Positions 45,563-54,355 of a stretch of 64,000 nucleotides of DNA are shown here, piece by piece. This DNA comes from Modestobacter versicolor (GTDB lineage: Bacteria > Actinomycetota > Actinomycetes > Mycobacteriales > Geodermatophilaceae): NCBI RefSeq assembly GCF_014195485.1, contig NZ_JACIBU010000001.1, forward strand, positions 3,968,001 to 4,032,000, given 5' to 3'. Positions within the stretch are counted from its first letter, which is position 1; every line of letters starts with the position of its first letter. The translations under genes and the position numbers were made by a program. The notes below the pieces were generated by a model. It was given only the letters and a program-made list of their open reading frames with translations, ran no database searches and was not told the origin of the DNA.

Positions 45563-46128
45563 GCGGGGGTCCTCCGCTCGTCGGGCTGCGGGTCGAGCGC
45601 AGCGATGTCGGCGTCCGAGCCGAAGGCGCGCACCACCCGCTCCTCGGTGGCCAGCACCTGGGCGCGGGCGGCCTCGACCGCGGCCAGGTCACGGACCGAG
45701 AGCAGGTGCAGCGCGACGGTGCCGGCCTCCCGGTCCAGGTCGATGACGATCGAGCCGGGCACCAGGCACAGCGTCTCGGTGACCATGGTCATCAGCAGGT
45801 CGGAGTCGGTGCGCAGCTGGACCGAGATGATCGCGCCGTTGCGCAGCCCGCCGAGGCGCAGCGCGTCCCAGGCCACCTGCGCGCTGGAGGTCACCAGGTC
45901 GAAGGCGAACCGCAGCAGGTACCGGAGCACCGCCGCCGGGTGGAAGCCAGCGCCGTCGGTCACCGGCGGGAGCGGGAGCAGCCAGGTGACGGCCACCGCG
46001 ACCACCGCGCCGGAGATCAGGTTCGCCCACGACCAGGTGCCCCAGAGCAGGTTCCACACCAGCACCAGGGCGACCAGCAGCGGCAGCTGGTCGCGCAGCC
46101 GGCGCAGCGCCACGTCGGGGGCGGTCAC
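45559..46128 (-). CDS. mnhE: monovalent cation/H+ antiporter subunit E
   Basis: 189 residues. Two N-terminal membrane segments (LPLLVALVLVWNLLWG and LISGAVVAVAVTWLLPL) and a cytoplasmic domain with LLMTMVTETLCLVPGSIVID, typical of MnhE. Overlaps mnhD by four bases. Confidence 0.92.
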   Translation of the reverse strand: MTAPDVALRRLRDQLPLLVALVLVWNLLWGTWSWANLISGAVVAVAVTWLLPLPPVTDGAGFHPAAVLRYLLRFAFDLVTSSAQVAWDALRLGGLRNGAIISVQLRTDSDLLMTMVTETLCLVPGSIVIDLDREAGTVALHLLSVRDLAAVEAARAQVLATEERVVRAFGSDADIAALDPQPDERRTPA

Positions 46129-47864
46129 CGGGGGGTCTCCTCGCCGAGCACCGACTCCAGGTAGGGGGTGCGGTCCCGCAGGTCGCCCGCCGCCCGGTCG
46201 GTGAAGCCGTACAGCGGGCCGGCGACCACGGTGAGCGCGGCGGTCACCGTGACCATCGCGATCGTCGCGCCGAGCATCACCCCCGGCAGGGGGCGGTCGG
46301 GTCGCGGGCGACGGCCCCGGTGCCGGTCGCCGAACCCGTCCTGCGAGGGGGCGGTGTCGGTGGCGACGGCGGTGTGCCGGGCCCAGGCCCGCTGGCGGGC
46401 GGCGGCCCGGACGGGCCCGCGCCCACCGGCGGCCGGCCCCGCCGCGCCGTCACCGGCGGCCACCGCGGCCGGCTCGGGCTCGGCGGCGGTCTCCGGACCG
46501 GCGTCGGCGGCGGCCGCCCGGGCGGTGTCGGCGCCCGGCTCCTGCGCGGCCGGCCGCCAGAACGCCCGGGTCCACACCCGGGCGATCGCGATCAGCGTGA
46601 GCAGGCTGGTGACCACGCCACCGCCGACCAGCACCAGGGCCGGCCAGCTGCCCTCGGCCACCCCGGCCTCGAGCAGCCCGAGCTTGCCGATGAAGCCCGA
46701 CAGCGGCGGGATGCCGGCCAGGTTCATCGCCGGCACGAAGAACAGCACCGCGAGCAGCGGCGACGAGCGGGCCAGCCCGCCCAGCCGGTCGACCGACGTC
46801 GACCCGCCCTGCCGCTCGACCAGCCCGGCGACGAGGAACAGCGTGGTCTGGATGGCGATGTGGTGGGCGACGTAGAAGACCGCCCCGGCCAGGCCGGCCG
46901 TCGTCCCCAGGGCGATGCCGAAGACCATGTAGCCGATGTGGCTGACCAGGGTGAAGGACAGCACCCGGCGGATGTCGGTCTGCGCCACCGCGCCCAGGAT
47001 GCCGATGAGCATGGTGGCCAGCGCCGCCCACATCAGCACGTCGTCGAGCGCGCCGTCGGGGAACAGCAGCGTCTGGGTGCGGATGATCGCGTAGACGCCG
47101 ACCTTGGTGAGCAGGCCGGCGAACACCGCGGTGACCGGCGCCGGGGCGGTCGGGTAGCTGTCCGGCAGCCAGGCCGACAGCGGGAACACCGCGGCCTTGA
47201 TGCAGAAGGCGATCAGCAGCATCGACTGCAGCAGCAGCTGGGTGCCCTCGGGCAGCTCGGCGACCCGGACGGCGAGCTGGGCCATGTTGACCGTGCCGGT
47301 GGAGGCGTAGACCAGCGCGATCGCCGCGAGGAACAGCAGCGAGCTGAGCAGGCTGACCACGATGTAGGTGATGCCGGCCCGGATCCGCGGCGCCGAGCCG
47401 CCGAGGGTCAGCAGCACGTAGCTGGCGGTCAGCAGGATCTCGAAGCCGACGTAGAGGTTGAACAGGTCGCCGGCCAGGAAGGCGTTGCTCACACCGGCGA
47501 TCAGCACCAGGAACGTCGGGTGGAAGATCGACAGCGGCGTCTCCTCGTCGCCGTCGGCCGAGCCCTGCCCGACGGCGAACACCAGCACGCCGAGGGCCAC
47601 GGTGCTGGCCACGACCAGCATCAGCGCCGAGAGCCGGTCGACGACCAGCACGATGCCCAGCGGCACCGGCCAGCCACCCACCGACACCGCCTCGGCGCCG
47701 TTCGCGTCGGCCAGCAGCAGCAGCGCCACCGAGACGGCGAGCACCGCCGACAGCACCAGGATGCTCAGCGTCCGCTGGGTCCGCGGGTGCCGGCCGACCA
47801 GCAGCGCACCCGCCGCCCCGAGCAGCGGCAGCAGCACCGGCAGCGGGGTCAGGACGCTGGTCAC
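46125..47864 (-). CDS. mnhD: monovalent cation/H+ antiporter subunit D
   Basis: 579 residues of the complex I NuoN/NuoM-like family with about 14 membrane segments. FCIKAAVFPLSAWLPDSYPT and VFAGLLTKVGVYAIIRT hold the proton-path Lys residues, and LFNLYVGFEILLTASYVLL the early conserved Glu. Near the C-terminus there is an unusual hydrophilic insertion of about 100 Ala/Gly/Arg/Pro-rich residues between FWRPAAQEPG and the last membrane segment. Confidence 0.94.
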   Translation of the reverse strand: MTSVLTPLPVLLPLLGAAGALLVGRHPRTQRTLSILVLSAVLAVSVALLLLADANGAEAVSVGGWPVPLGIVLVVDRLSALMLVVASTVALGVLVFAVGQGSADGDEETPLSIFHPTFLVLIAGVSNAFLAGDLFNLYVGFEILLTASYVLLTLGGSAPRIRAGITYIVVSLLSSLLFLAAIALVYASTGTVNMAQLAVRVAELPEGTQLLLQSMLLIAFCIKAAVFPLSAWLPDSYPTAPAPVTAVFAGLLTKVGVYAIIRTQTLLFPDGALDDVLMWAALATMLIGILGAVAQTDIRRVLSFTLVSHIGYMVFGIALGTTAGLAGAVFYVAHHIAIQTTLFLVAGLVERQGGSTSVDRLGGLARSSPLLAVLFFVPAMNLAGIPPLSGFIGKLGLLEAGVAEGSWPALVLVGGGVVTSLLTLIAIARVWTRAFWRPAAQEPGADTARAAAADAGPETAAEPEPAAVAAGDGAAGPAAGGRGPVRAAARQRAWARHTAVATDTAPSQDGFGDRHRGRRPRPDRPLPGVMLGATIAMVTVTAALTVVAGPLYGFTDRAAGDLRDRTPYLESVLGEETPR

Positions 47865-48388
47865 GAGCGGCTCCGCAGGGTCGGGGGCAGGCCGACGTCG
47901 TCGGAGGCGATGCCCGGGTGCCGCCGCCGCAGGGCCGCCTCGGCGTCCCGGTCGGCGGACAGGCTGTCGGCGTGGGCGGCCGGCCGGTCGTCAGGCGCGA
48001 GGTCGTCGGGGTCGAGGTCGTCGGCGTCCATCGCCTCGCGCGCGGCGACCCGCCGGTCCTCCTCGTCGACGCCGACCACCTCCTGGCGGACGAGCCGCCA
48101 GGAGCGGTAGATCATCGCCAGCAGGAAGGCCGAGATGCCGAAGGTGATCACGATCGCGGTGAGCACGAAGGCCTGGGGGAGCGGGTCGCTCATCTCCTCC
48201 GGCTCGGCGACGCCGAGGATCGGCGCGAGGCCGGCCGGCCCGCCGGTCGACAGCAGCAGCAGGTTGGTGGCGTTGCCCAGCAGCAGGAAGCCGAGCAGCA
48301 CCCGGGTCAGGCTGCGGTCCAGCAGCAGGTAGACGCCGGCGGCGTACAGGCCACCGATGACCACGGGCAGGACGACGGTGGGGGTCAT
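47861..48388 (-). CDS. mnhC: monovalent cation/H+ antiporter subunit C
   Basis: 175 residues from ATG 48388; the NuoK-like core (VIGGLYAAGVYLLLDRSLTR, LLLGNATNLLLLSTGG, LTAIVITFGISAFLLAMIYR) takes the first 110 residues and a long acidic tail (DADDLDPDDLAPDD) follows, longer than usual for this subunit. It overlaps mnhA and mnhD by four bases each. Confidence 0.94.
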   Translation of the reverse strand: MTPTVVLPVVIGGLYAAGVYLLLDRSLTRVLLGFLLLGNATNLLLLSTGGPAGLAPILGVAEPEEMSDPLPQAFVLTAIVITFGISAFLLAMIYRSWRLVRQEVVGVDEEDRRVAAREAMDADDLDPDDLAPDDRPAAHADSLSADRDAEAALRRRHPGIASDDVGLPPTLRSRS

Positions 48389-51267
48389 CGCACGATCACC
48401 TCCTCGGGGGTGGAGTCGATGGGGTCGTCCTCGTCGACCTGGCGGTCCAGCTCGGCGCCCAGGCTGCGGAGCACGTCGAGCACCAGGCCCAGCACGATCA
48501 GGTAGACGCCGATGTCGAAGAACAGCGAGGTCACGAGCTTGACGTCGCCGAGCACCGGCAGGGTGGTCTCCAGGATCGCGGTCTGCAGCACCTCGGCGCC
48601 CAGCGCCAGCCCGACCACCCCGGTGACCCCGGAGAACAGCAGCCCGGCGCCCAGCAGCAGCCCCGGGTCGACCGGGGCGGCCTCGCCCAGCTCGTACCGG
48701 CCGCCGGCCAGGTAGCGCAGCACCAGGGCCAGCCCGGCCACCAGGCCGCCGGCGAACCCGCCGCCGGGCTCGTTGTGCCCGGTGAAGAGCAGGTACAGCG
48801 AGAAGACGACGATCGTGTGGAACAGCACCCGGGTGACGACCTCGAGCACCACCGACCGGCGCTGGGGCGGCAGCAGCGCGCTGGCCGCCAGCCACCGGTG
48901 GCGGGGTGCCCAGCGGGCCGGGGCCGGCGAGGTGGGGACCGGGTCGGTGGCGCGCTCGACCGCCCCGGTGCGCCGGCGGAGGAAGACCAGGCTGGCCACG
49001 CCGGTCGCGGCGACCACCAGCAGCGAGATCTCGCCGAGGGTGTCCCAGGCGCGGATGTCGACCAGGGTGACGTTGACGATGTTCTGCCCGCCGCCGAACT
49101 CGTAGGCCTCCGCCGGGTAGTCGACCGACACCGGCTCGGCCGTGCGGGCGGCCAGCGCCACGGCGCCCACGGCGGCCATGAACCCGCCGACGCAGACGGC
49201 GACGACCCCGCGCAGCGCCCGCTCGCGCGGCCGGTGCCGCTCGGTGATGTCCTTGGGCAGCTTGCGCAGCACCAGCACGAAGGTCACCAGGGTGAGCGTC
49301 TCGACCAGGAACTGGGTCAGCGCCAGGTCCGGGGCGCCCTGCAGGATGAACAGCACCGCCAGCGCGTAGCCGGTGACGCCGACGACCAGCACCGCCGAGA
49401 GCCGCTGGCGGATCCGGATGGCCAGCACCGCGGCGACCAGCGCGGTCGCGCCGACCAGCGCCTGCACGGGGGAGTCCCAGGCCCGCCACTCGTCGGGCCA
49501 CGGCGCCCGGAACACCAGCACGCTGCCGGGCAGGGCCAGGACGGCGACGAGGATGGTGCCCAGGTAGGCCGGCAGCGAGCCGCGCTGGGTCGTGCCGGTG
49601 ACCAGCACCGCGAGCCGGTCGAGTGCCTGCAGGGTGTTCCAGTAGCCCTCGTCGGCGGAGGCGCCGACGGCCAGCCGCTGCTGCAGCCGGGTGGTGCGGG
49701 CCCGCGCGGCGAACAGCGCGAGGCCGCCGGCGACGGTGACCGCGGACAGCGCGAGCGCCGGTTGCAGGCCGTGCCACAGCGCCAGGTGCTCGGCCTCCGC
49801 GGCGAGCAGCGGCAGGGTCTCGGCGTAGCCGGCGACCAGGGGGTCGAGCAGCGGGCTGGCGACCCCGGCGACCAGCCCGCACAGCGCGAGGACGGCCGGC
49901 GCGGCCAGGAACAGCGCGCCCGGCGGGTGCACCAGCTCGACCGGCTCGACGTGGGCCAGGTCGGGCTTGCGGGCGAACGCACCCCACAGGAAGCGGGCCG
50001 AGTAGGCGACGGTGAGCGCGGAGCCGAGCACCAGACCGGCCAGCACCAGCGCCGCTGCGGTGCGGTCGGGCAGCCCGCCGTCCCAGAGGGCGGTGAAGGC
50101 GGCCTCCTTGCCGACGAAGCCCAGCAGCGGCGGCAGGCCGGCCATCGACGCCGCGGCGAGCGTGCCGATCACCGCCAGGGCCGGCAGCCGGCGGCCCAGG
50201 CCGGAGAGCCGGCGCAGGTCGCGCACGCCGGTGGCGTGGTCGATGACCCCGACGGTGAGGAAGAGGGTGGACTTGAACAGCGCGTGGGCCACGGTCATCG
50301 CCAGCCCCGCCGCGGCGAGCTCGGCGCTGCCCGCGCCCACCAGCACCATCAGGAAGCCGAGCTGGCTGACCGTGCCGAAGGCGAGCAGCAGCTTGAGGTC
50401 GTTCTGGCGCAGCGCGCGGTAGCCGCCGACCAGCATCGTGGCCAGGCCCAGGCCGAGCACGACCGGCCGCCAGCCCGGGACGTCGGCCAGCCCGGGGGCG
50501 AGCCGGGCGACGAGGTAGACGCCGGCCTTCACCATGGCCGCGGCGTGCAGGTAGGCGCTGACCGGCGTCGGCGCCTCCATCGCGGCGGGCAGCCAGAAGT
50601 GGAACGGGACCATCGCCGACTTGGTGATCGCGCCGACCAGCACCAGCAGGGTGCCGGCGACGACCAGCGGGCCGCTGCCGGGGTCGGCCACCACCTCCGA
50701 CAGCAGGAAGCTGCCGCTGGCCTGGCCCAGCATGATCAGCCCGACCAGCATCGCCAGCCCGCCGGCGGTGGTCAGCACCAGCGCCTGGCTGGCCGCCCGG
50801 CGTCCGGCCAGCCGCGAGCCCGAGCCGCCGATCAGCAGGAACGAGAAGACGGTGGTGAGCTCCCAGAAGACGTAGAGCAGGAGCATGTCGTCGGCCAGGA
50901 CCAGGCCGAGCATCGAGCCGGCGAAGGCGGTCAGCGTGCCGGCGAAGCGGGCCAGCCCCTCGTCGCCGGGCTCGAAGTAGCGGGAGCAGTACACGAGCAC
51001 GAGCGCGCCGACGCCGGTGACCAGCGCGGCCAGGGTGAGCGACAGCTGGTCCAGCCGCAGGGTGATCGTCAGGTCCAGGGCCGGGATCCACGGCGTCGTC
51101 TCGGTGACCGCGCGGCCGCCGGTGACCGCGGCCAGCTGCCCCAGCACCCAGCCGAGGGCCACCCCGGGCACGAGGGCCAGCGCGAGGAAGGCGGACCGCC
51201 CCCACCAGCGCACGAGCAGGGGGGCGGCCAGGGCGGCCACCAGGTGCAGGGCGAGCAGTGCGGTCAT
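48385..51267 (-). CDS. mnhA: monovalent cation/H+ antiporter subunit A (fused A and B)
   Basis: 960 residues from ATG 51267 with GGGAG four bases upstream. The NuoL-like antiporter core has MVPFHFWLPAAMEAPTPVSA and LHAAAMVKAGVYLVARLAP; residues about 600-750 are the MrpA C-terminal domain; the last 150 residues (VVTRVLFHTIVVFSLYLLFT, GHNEPGGGFAGGLVAGLALV) are MnhB, so no separate mnhB gene exists. The complex exchanges Na+ or K+ for protons across the membrane and serves in pH and salt tolerance. First gene of the operon A/B-C-D-E-F-G. Confidence 0.95.
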   Translation of the reverse strand: MTALLALHLVAALAAPLLVRWWGRSAFLALALVPGVALGWVLGQLAAVTGGRAVTETTPWIPALDLTITLRLDQLSLTLAALVTGVGALVLVYCSRYFEPGDEGLARFAGTLTAFAGSMLGLVLADDMLLLYVFWELTTVFSFLLIGGSGSRLAGRRAASQALVLTTAGGLAMLVGLIMLGQASGSFLLSEVVADPGSGPLVVAGTLLVLVGAITKSAMVPFHFWLPAAMEAPTPVSAYLHAAAMVKAGVYLVARLAPGLADVPGWRPVVLGLGLATMLVGGYRALRQNDLKLLLAFGTVSQLGFLMVLVGAGSAELAAAGLAMTVAHALFKSTLFLTVGVIDHATGVRDLRRLSGLGRRLPALAVIGTLAAASMAGLPPLLGFVGKEAAFTALWDGGLPDRTAAALVLAGLVLGSALTVAYSARFLWGAFARKPDLAHVEPVELVHPPGALFLAAPAVLALCGLVAGVASPLLDPLVAGYAETLPLLAAEAEHLALWHGLQPALALSAVTVAGGLALFAARARTTRLQQRLAVGASADEGYWNTLQALDRLAVLVTGTTQRGSLPAYLGTILVAVLALPGSVLVFRAPWPDEWRAWDSPVQALVGATALVAAVLAIRIRQRLSAVLVVGVTGYALAVLFILQGAPDLALTQFLVETLTLVTFVLVLRKLPKDITERHRPRERALRGVVAVCVGGFMAAVGAVALAARTAEPVSVDYPAEAYEFGGGQNIVNVTLVDIRAWDTLGEISLLVVAATGVASLVFLRRRTGAVERATDPVPTSPAPARWAPRHRWLAASALLPPQRRSVVLEVVTRVLFHTIVVFSLYLLFTGHNEPGGGFAGGLVAGLALVLRYLAGGRYELGEAAPVDPGLLLGAGLLFSGVTGVVGLALGAEVLQTAILETTLPVLGDVKLVTSLFFDIGVYLIVLGLVLDVLRSLGAELDRQVDEDDPIDSTPEEVIVR

Positions 51268-51341
51268 GCGTCTCCCGGGGTCGTTCGACGGGCGGCTCGG
51301 GGGGACACCTCGGCCGTCGAGGACGACGCGGCGACGTCCCG

Positions 51342-51370
51342 ACCCTACCAAAGGCTTTCGATTTGTTCGA
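51342..51370 (-). promoter_or_regulatory. promoter of the mnh operon
   Basis: On the minus strand TCGAAC (51365-51370) and TAGGGT (51342-51347) are separated by exactly 17 bases. The start would be near 51335, giving a leader of about 68 nt before mnhA. Confidence 0.5.
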
Positions 51371-51374
51371 TTTG
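51357..51374. promoter_or_regulatory. tandem TTCGATTTG repeat, probable shared operator
   Basis: TTCGATTTG occurs twice in direct contact (51357-51365 and 51366-51374), an AT-rich island in a very GC-rich genome. It overlaps the -35 region of the mnh promoter and the TTCGAT at -35 of the divergent HTH gene. Confidence 0.6.
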
Positions 51375-51388
51375 AGCCGGGAGCGGCC

Positions 51389-51394
51389 TATGCT
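51389..51394 (+). promoter_or_regulatory. -10 hexamer (TATGCT) of the HTH gene, leaderless type
   Basis: TATGCT lies six bases before GTG 51401; TTCGAT (51366-51371) is 17 bases upstream as -35. Confidence 0.6.
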
Positions 51395-51400
51395 GCGCCG

Positions 51401-51853
51401 GTGCACTCCGCCGCCGCTGGTGAACACACCGTCGACCCGCCCGCCGACGCCGCCGCCGCCGACCGGCTGCGCGACCTGGCGGCCGCCGTCCCGGGCGAGG
51501 CGGCGTGGGCGGTGGTCGGCGCCGACGGCCGCCGCTGGGAGCTGCCCGCCGAGATGCTCGAGGTGCTGCGGCTGGCCGCGACGGCCCTGGCCGAGGGGCG
51601 GCCGGTGACCCTGTCCTGCCACGAACCGGTGCTCTCCACGCAGGAGGCCGCCGACCTGCTCGGCGTCAGCCGTCCCACGCTGGTCCGGCTGCTGGACTCC
51701 GGCGTCATCCCCTACGACCAGCCGCGCCGCCACCGCCGGGTGCAGCTGGCCGACCTGCTCGCCTACCAGGAGCGCTGCCACCACGACGACCAGGACGGCG
51801 TGACCGCCGCCGGCCGGGGACGCGCCCGCCGGGAGGCGACCGCCCCCCGGTAG
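51401..51853 (+). CDS. excisionase/MerR-like helix-turn-helix DNA-binding protein
   Basis: 150 residues from GTG 51401. The first 75 residues lack a recognisable domain apart from [20 protein letters not shown]; the HTH is [20 protein letters not shown], then [20 protein letters not shown], as in the excisionase family of small HTH proteins. Close relatives act as antitoxins paired with PIN toxins, but no toxin gene follows (the next gene is upp). Its position back-to-back with the Mrp operon over a tandem AT-rich repeat suggests it regulates itself and mnhA. The tail is Arg-rich. Confidence 0.78.
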   Translation: MHSAAAGEHTVDPPADAAAADRLRDLAAAVPGEAAWAVVGADGRRWELPAEMLEVLRLAATALAEGRPVTLSCHEPVLSTQEAADLLGVSRPTLVRLLDSGVIPYDQPRRHRRVQLADLLAYQERCHHDDQDGVTAAGRGRARREATAPR

Positions 51854-51886
51854 CCCGCGTGCCGACGAGGCCGGGAGCGGGGCGGA

Positions 51887-51892
51887 TACGGT
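51887..51892 (+). promoter_or_regulatory. -10 hexamer (TACGGT) of upp, leaderless type
   Basis: TACGGT seven bases before GTG 51900. Confidence 0.5.
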
Positions 51893-51899
51893 GTGCGCC

Positions 51900-52523
51900 G
51901 TGCAGCTGACCGTCGTCGACCACCCGATCGCCCGCGCCCGCCTGTCCCGGATGCGCGACGAGCGCACGGACAACGCCACCTTCCGCGCGGCGCTGCGCGA
52001 GCTGACCCAGATGCTGGTCTACGAGGCCACCCGCGACCTGCAGGTCGCCGAGGAGCCGATCACCACCCCGGTCACCGACACGATCGGCTACCGGCTCGCC
52101 GCCCCGCCGCTCATCGTCCCGGTCCTGCGCGCCGGCCTGGGCATGGCCGACACCGCGCACGGCATGCTGCCCGAGTCGCAGATGGGCTTCGTCGGCCTGG
52201 CCCGCAACGAGGTCACCTTCGAGCCGGAGCCCTACATGGCCTCGCTGCCGGCGTCGCTGGTCGGCCGCGCGGTCTTCGTGCTCGACCCGATGCTGGCCAC
52301 CGGCGGCTCGCTGGTGAACTGCTGCACCCTGCTCACCGACCGCGGCGCCACCGACATCACCGTGCTCTGCGCGCTCGCCGCCCCGGAGGGGATCGCGCGG
52401 CTGGAGGAGAGCGGCCTGCCGCTGCGGGTCTTCACCGCCAGCGTCGACGAGCGGCTCAACGAGCACGCCTACATCGTCCCGGGGCTGGGCGACGCCGGCG
52501 ACCGCCAGTTCGGCGCCGTGTGA
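51900..52523 (+). CDS. upp: uracil phosphoribosyltransferase
   Basis: 207 residues from GTG 51900. [20 protein letters not shown] is the Upp N-terminus; [17 protein letters not shown] and the PRPP loop [16 protein letters not shown] are diagnostic, and the uracil-binding end [15 protein letters not shown] is intact. It makes UMP from uracil released by DeoA. The Gfo/Idh gene begins two to three bases later. Confidence 0.96.
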   Translation: MQLTVVDHPIARARLSRMRDERTDNATFRAALRELTQMLVYEATRDLQVAEEPITTPVTDTIGYRLAAPPLIVPVLRAGLGMADTAHGMLPESQMGFVGLARNEVTFEPEPYMASLPASLVGRAVFVLDPMLATGGSLVNCCTLLTDRGATDITVLCALAAPEGIARLEESGLPLRVFTASVDERLNEHAYIVPGLGDAGDRQFGAV

Positions 52524-52525
52524 GC

Positions 52526-53413
52526 ATGCGGTTCGGCGTGCTCGGCACCGGCTTCTGGGCCGGCGAGGTGCACGCCACGTCGCTGGCCGGGCACCCGGAC
52601 GCCGAGCTGGTCGGCGTCTGGGGGCGCGACCTGGCGAAGGCGAAGGCGGTCGGGGCGCAGTTCGACGTCCCGGGCACCGACGACGTCGACGCCCTGCTCG
52701 CCGACGTCGACGCGGTGAGCTTCGCCCTGCCGCCCGACGTGCAGGCCCCGCTCGCCGAGCGCGCCGCCGCCGCCGGCAAGCACCTGCTGCTGGAGAAGCC
52801 GGTCGCGCTGTCGACCGAGGCGGCCGACCGGGTGGTCGACGCCGTCGCCGCGGCCGGCGTCGCGTCGGTCGTGTTCTTCACCAACCGCTTCCGGACGGCG
52901 ACCTCCACCTGGCTCGAGCAGGCCGCCCGCACCACGCTGGCCGGCGGGTCGGTGACCTGGTTGGGCCGGCTGACCGGCTCGCCGTTCGACACCCCCTGGC
53001 GGCGCGAGCACGGCGCGCTGTGGGACATCGGCCCGCACGCGCTGTCGCTGCTGGTGCCCGCCCTCGGCCCGGTGACGGCGGTGCAGGCCGGTGCCGGCCA
53101 GGGCGACACCGTGCACCTGACGTTCTTCCACCCCGGCGGCCGGGCGAGCACGGCCACCGTCTCCTCCACGGTCGCCGAGCTCGCCTCCGGCATCGACGTG
53201 TGGGTGCACGGGGACGCCGGCCGGCTGGTGCTGCTGCCCGAGTCCGGCACCGCGGTGGAGGCCCACCGGGTGGCGGTCGACGAGCTGCAGGCCGCCGCCC
53301 TCACCGGCGGCGCCCACCCCTGCGACGCGGCGTTCGGCCGGGACGTCGTCCGGGTGCTGGCCGCCGCCCAGCGCTCCCTGGGCACCGGCTGCCGGGAGCT
53401 CGTCGAGGGATGA
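52526..53413 (+). CDS. Gfo/Idh/MocA family oxidoreductase
   Basis: 295 residues from ATG 52526 (a GTG at 52520 overlapping the upp stop is also possible). FGVLGTGFWAGEVHATSL is the NAD(P) loop, LLLEKPVALSTEAAD the EKP motif, and WDIGPHALSLLVPALG the catalytic-domain DxxxH. The family dehydrogenates sugars, inositols and related compounds; substrate unknown. The DUF805 gene overlaps its stop (ATGA). Confidence 0.88.
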   Translation: MRFGVLGTGFWAGEVHATSLAGHPDAELVGVWGRDLAKAKAVGAQFDVPGTDDVDALLADVDAVSFALPPDVQAPLAERAAAAGKHLLLEKPVALSTEAADRVVDAVAAAGVASVVFFTNRFRTATSTWLEQAARTTLAGGSVTWLGRLTGSPFDTPWRREHGALWDIGPHALSLLVPALGPVTAVQAGAGQGDTVHLTFFHPGGRASTATVSSTVAELASGIDVWVHGDAGRLVLLPESGTAVEAHRVAVDELQAAALTGGAHPCDAAFGRDVVRVLAAAQRSLGTGCRELVEG

Positions 53414-53841
53414 GCCGGGCCGCCGGGCTGGGCTCCTGGTTCGTCCCGACCGGGCGGACCCGGCGTCGGGACTGGTGGCTGCGGTACGTCCTGGTGCTCG
53501 TGGTGATCGGCGCGGTCGCCGTCTTGGTCGACGCCCGCTGGTTCCCGGACAGCTACCCGCGGCTCGAGCGCGGCGACGGGTTCGACGTCCTGTGGCCCTT
53601 CCCGGACTCCGGGGGACCGGTCACCGCGATCGGTGCGCTGGTCCTGCTGGTGCCCAACGTCGCGGCGATGACCACCCGGCTGCACGACCGGGACCACTCC
53701 GCGTGGTGGCTGCTGTGGAACCTGCTGCCCGGCATCGGCTGGCTGGTGCTCGTCGTCACCGTCGGCCTGCTGGGCTCCCAGCCGCGCGCCAACCGCTACG
53801 GACCGCCTCCGCCCCGAGGTGGCCGGCGCGGGGGACACTGA
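53410..53841 (+). CDS. DUF805 membrane protein (copy 1)
   Basis: 143 residues. WFVPTGRTRRRDWWLRYVLV is the DUF805 entry (G-R-x-R-R-x-x-x-W); TTRLHDRDHSAWWLLWNLLP is the core motif; SQPRANRYG the exit. Three membrane segments. Function unknown. Followed after four bases by a second DUF805 gene. Confidence 0.85.
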   Translation: MSRAAGLGSWFVPTGRTRRRDWWLRYVLVLVVIGAVAVLVDARWFPDSYPRLERGDGFDVLWPFPDSGGPVTAIGALVLLVPNVAAMTTRLHDRDHSAWWLLWNLLPGIGWLVLVVTVGLLGSQPRANRYGPPPPRGGRRGGH

Positions 53842-53845
53842 CCCG

Positions 53846-54337
53846 GTGAGCTTCTGGCAGTGGTATGTGCGCCGCGGACGCATCGACCGGCGCACCTGGT
53901 GGTTGCACTACTCGCTGCCGGTGACGGCGCTGGGCGTGCTCGGCCTGCTCGCCGACGTGTCGCTGGGCAACGTCGACCTGGACGCGGTCGCCGCCGGCGA
54001 CGCCTCCGCCTACGGCCCGGTCGTCGTGCTCGTGCTGCTGCTCACCGCCCCGGCGTCGATCTCGGCCAGCGCGACCCGGCTGCACGACCGCGGCATGCCG
54101 GCCTGGTGGCTGCTGCTGGGCCTGGTGCCCTACGTCGGTGGGCTGGCACTGCTGGTGCTCAACGGCTTCCTGCCCGGCGACGCCGGCCCCAACCGGTACG
54201 GCCCCGCGCGGGGGTGGCTGCCCGGCCCGGCCGCCCAGCCGCTGTTCCCGCCCGCGGCGCCGCCGGCCGGTCCGCCGACCGGGCCGCCGACCGGGCCACC
54301 GTCCCCGCCGCCGTCCGCGCCGCCCTACTGGGGCTGA
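53846..54337 (+). CDS. DUF805 membrane protein (copy 2)
   Basis: 163 residues from GTG 53846; an in-frame GTG at 53819 would overlap the previous gene. WYVRRGRIDRRTWWLHYSL, SATRLHDRGMPAWWLLLGLV and GDAGPNRYGP are the DUF805 landmarks; the last 40 residues are a Pro/Gly-rich tail with PPTGPPTGPP. It is a tandem paralogue of copy 1, more alike in layout than in sequence, and converges with the Lrp gene 18 bases on. Confidence 0.83.
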   Translation: MSFWQWYVRRGRIDRRTWWLHYSLPVTALGVLGLLADVSLGNVDLDAVAAGDASAYGPVVVLVLLLTAPASISASATRLHDRGMPAWWLLLGLVPYVGGLALLVLNGFLPGDAGPNRYGPARGWLPGPAAQPLFPPAAPPAGPPTGPPTGPPSPPPSAPPYWG

Positions 54338-54355
54338 TCCCCCGGGCGGTCGCCG

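Noticed and set aside
47861..51979. A single giant minus-strand protein covering mnhC and most of mnhA
   Set aside because: Only its last 175 codons (from ATG 48388) are mnhC; the rest is the wrong frame of mnhA.
51401..52523. Toxin-antitoxin pair formed by the HTH gene and its downstream neighbour
   Set aside because: The neighbour is a clear upp with an intact PRPP loop, and no PIN or other toxin gene is adjacent on either strand.
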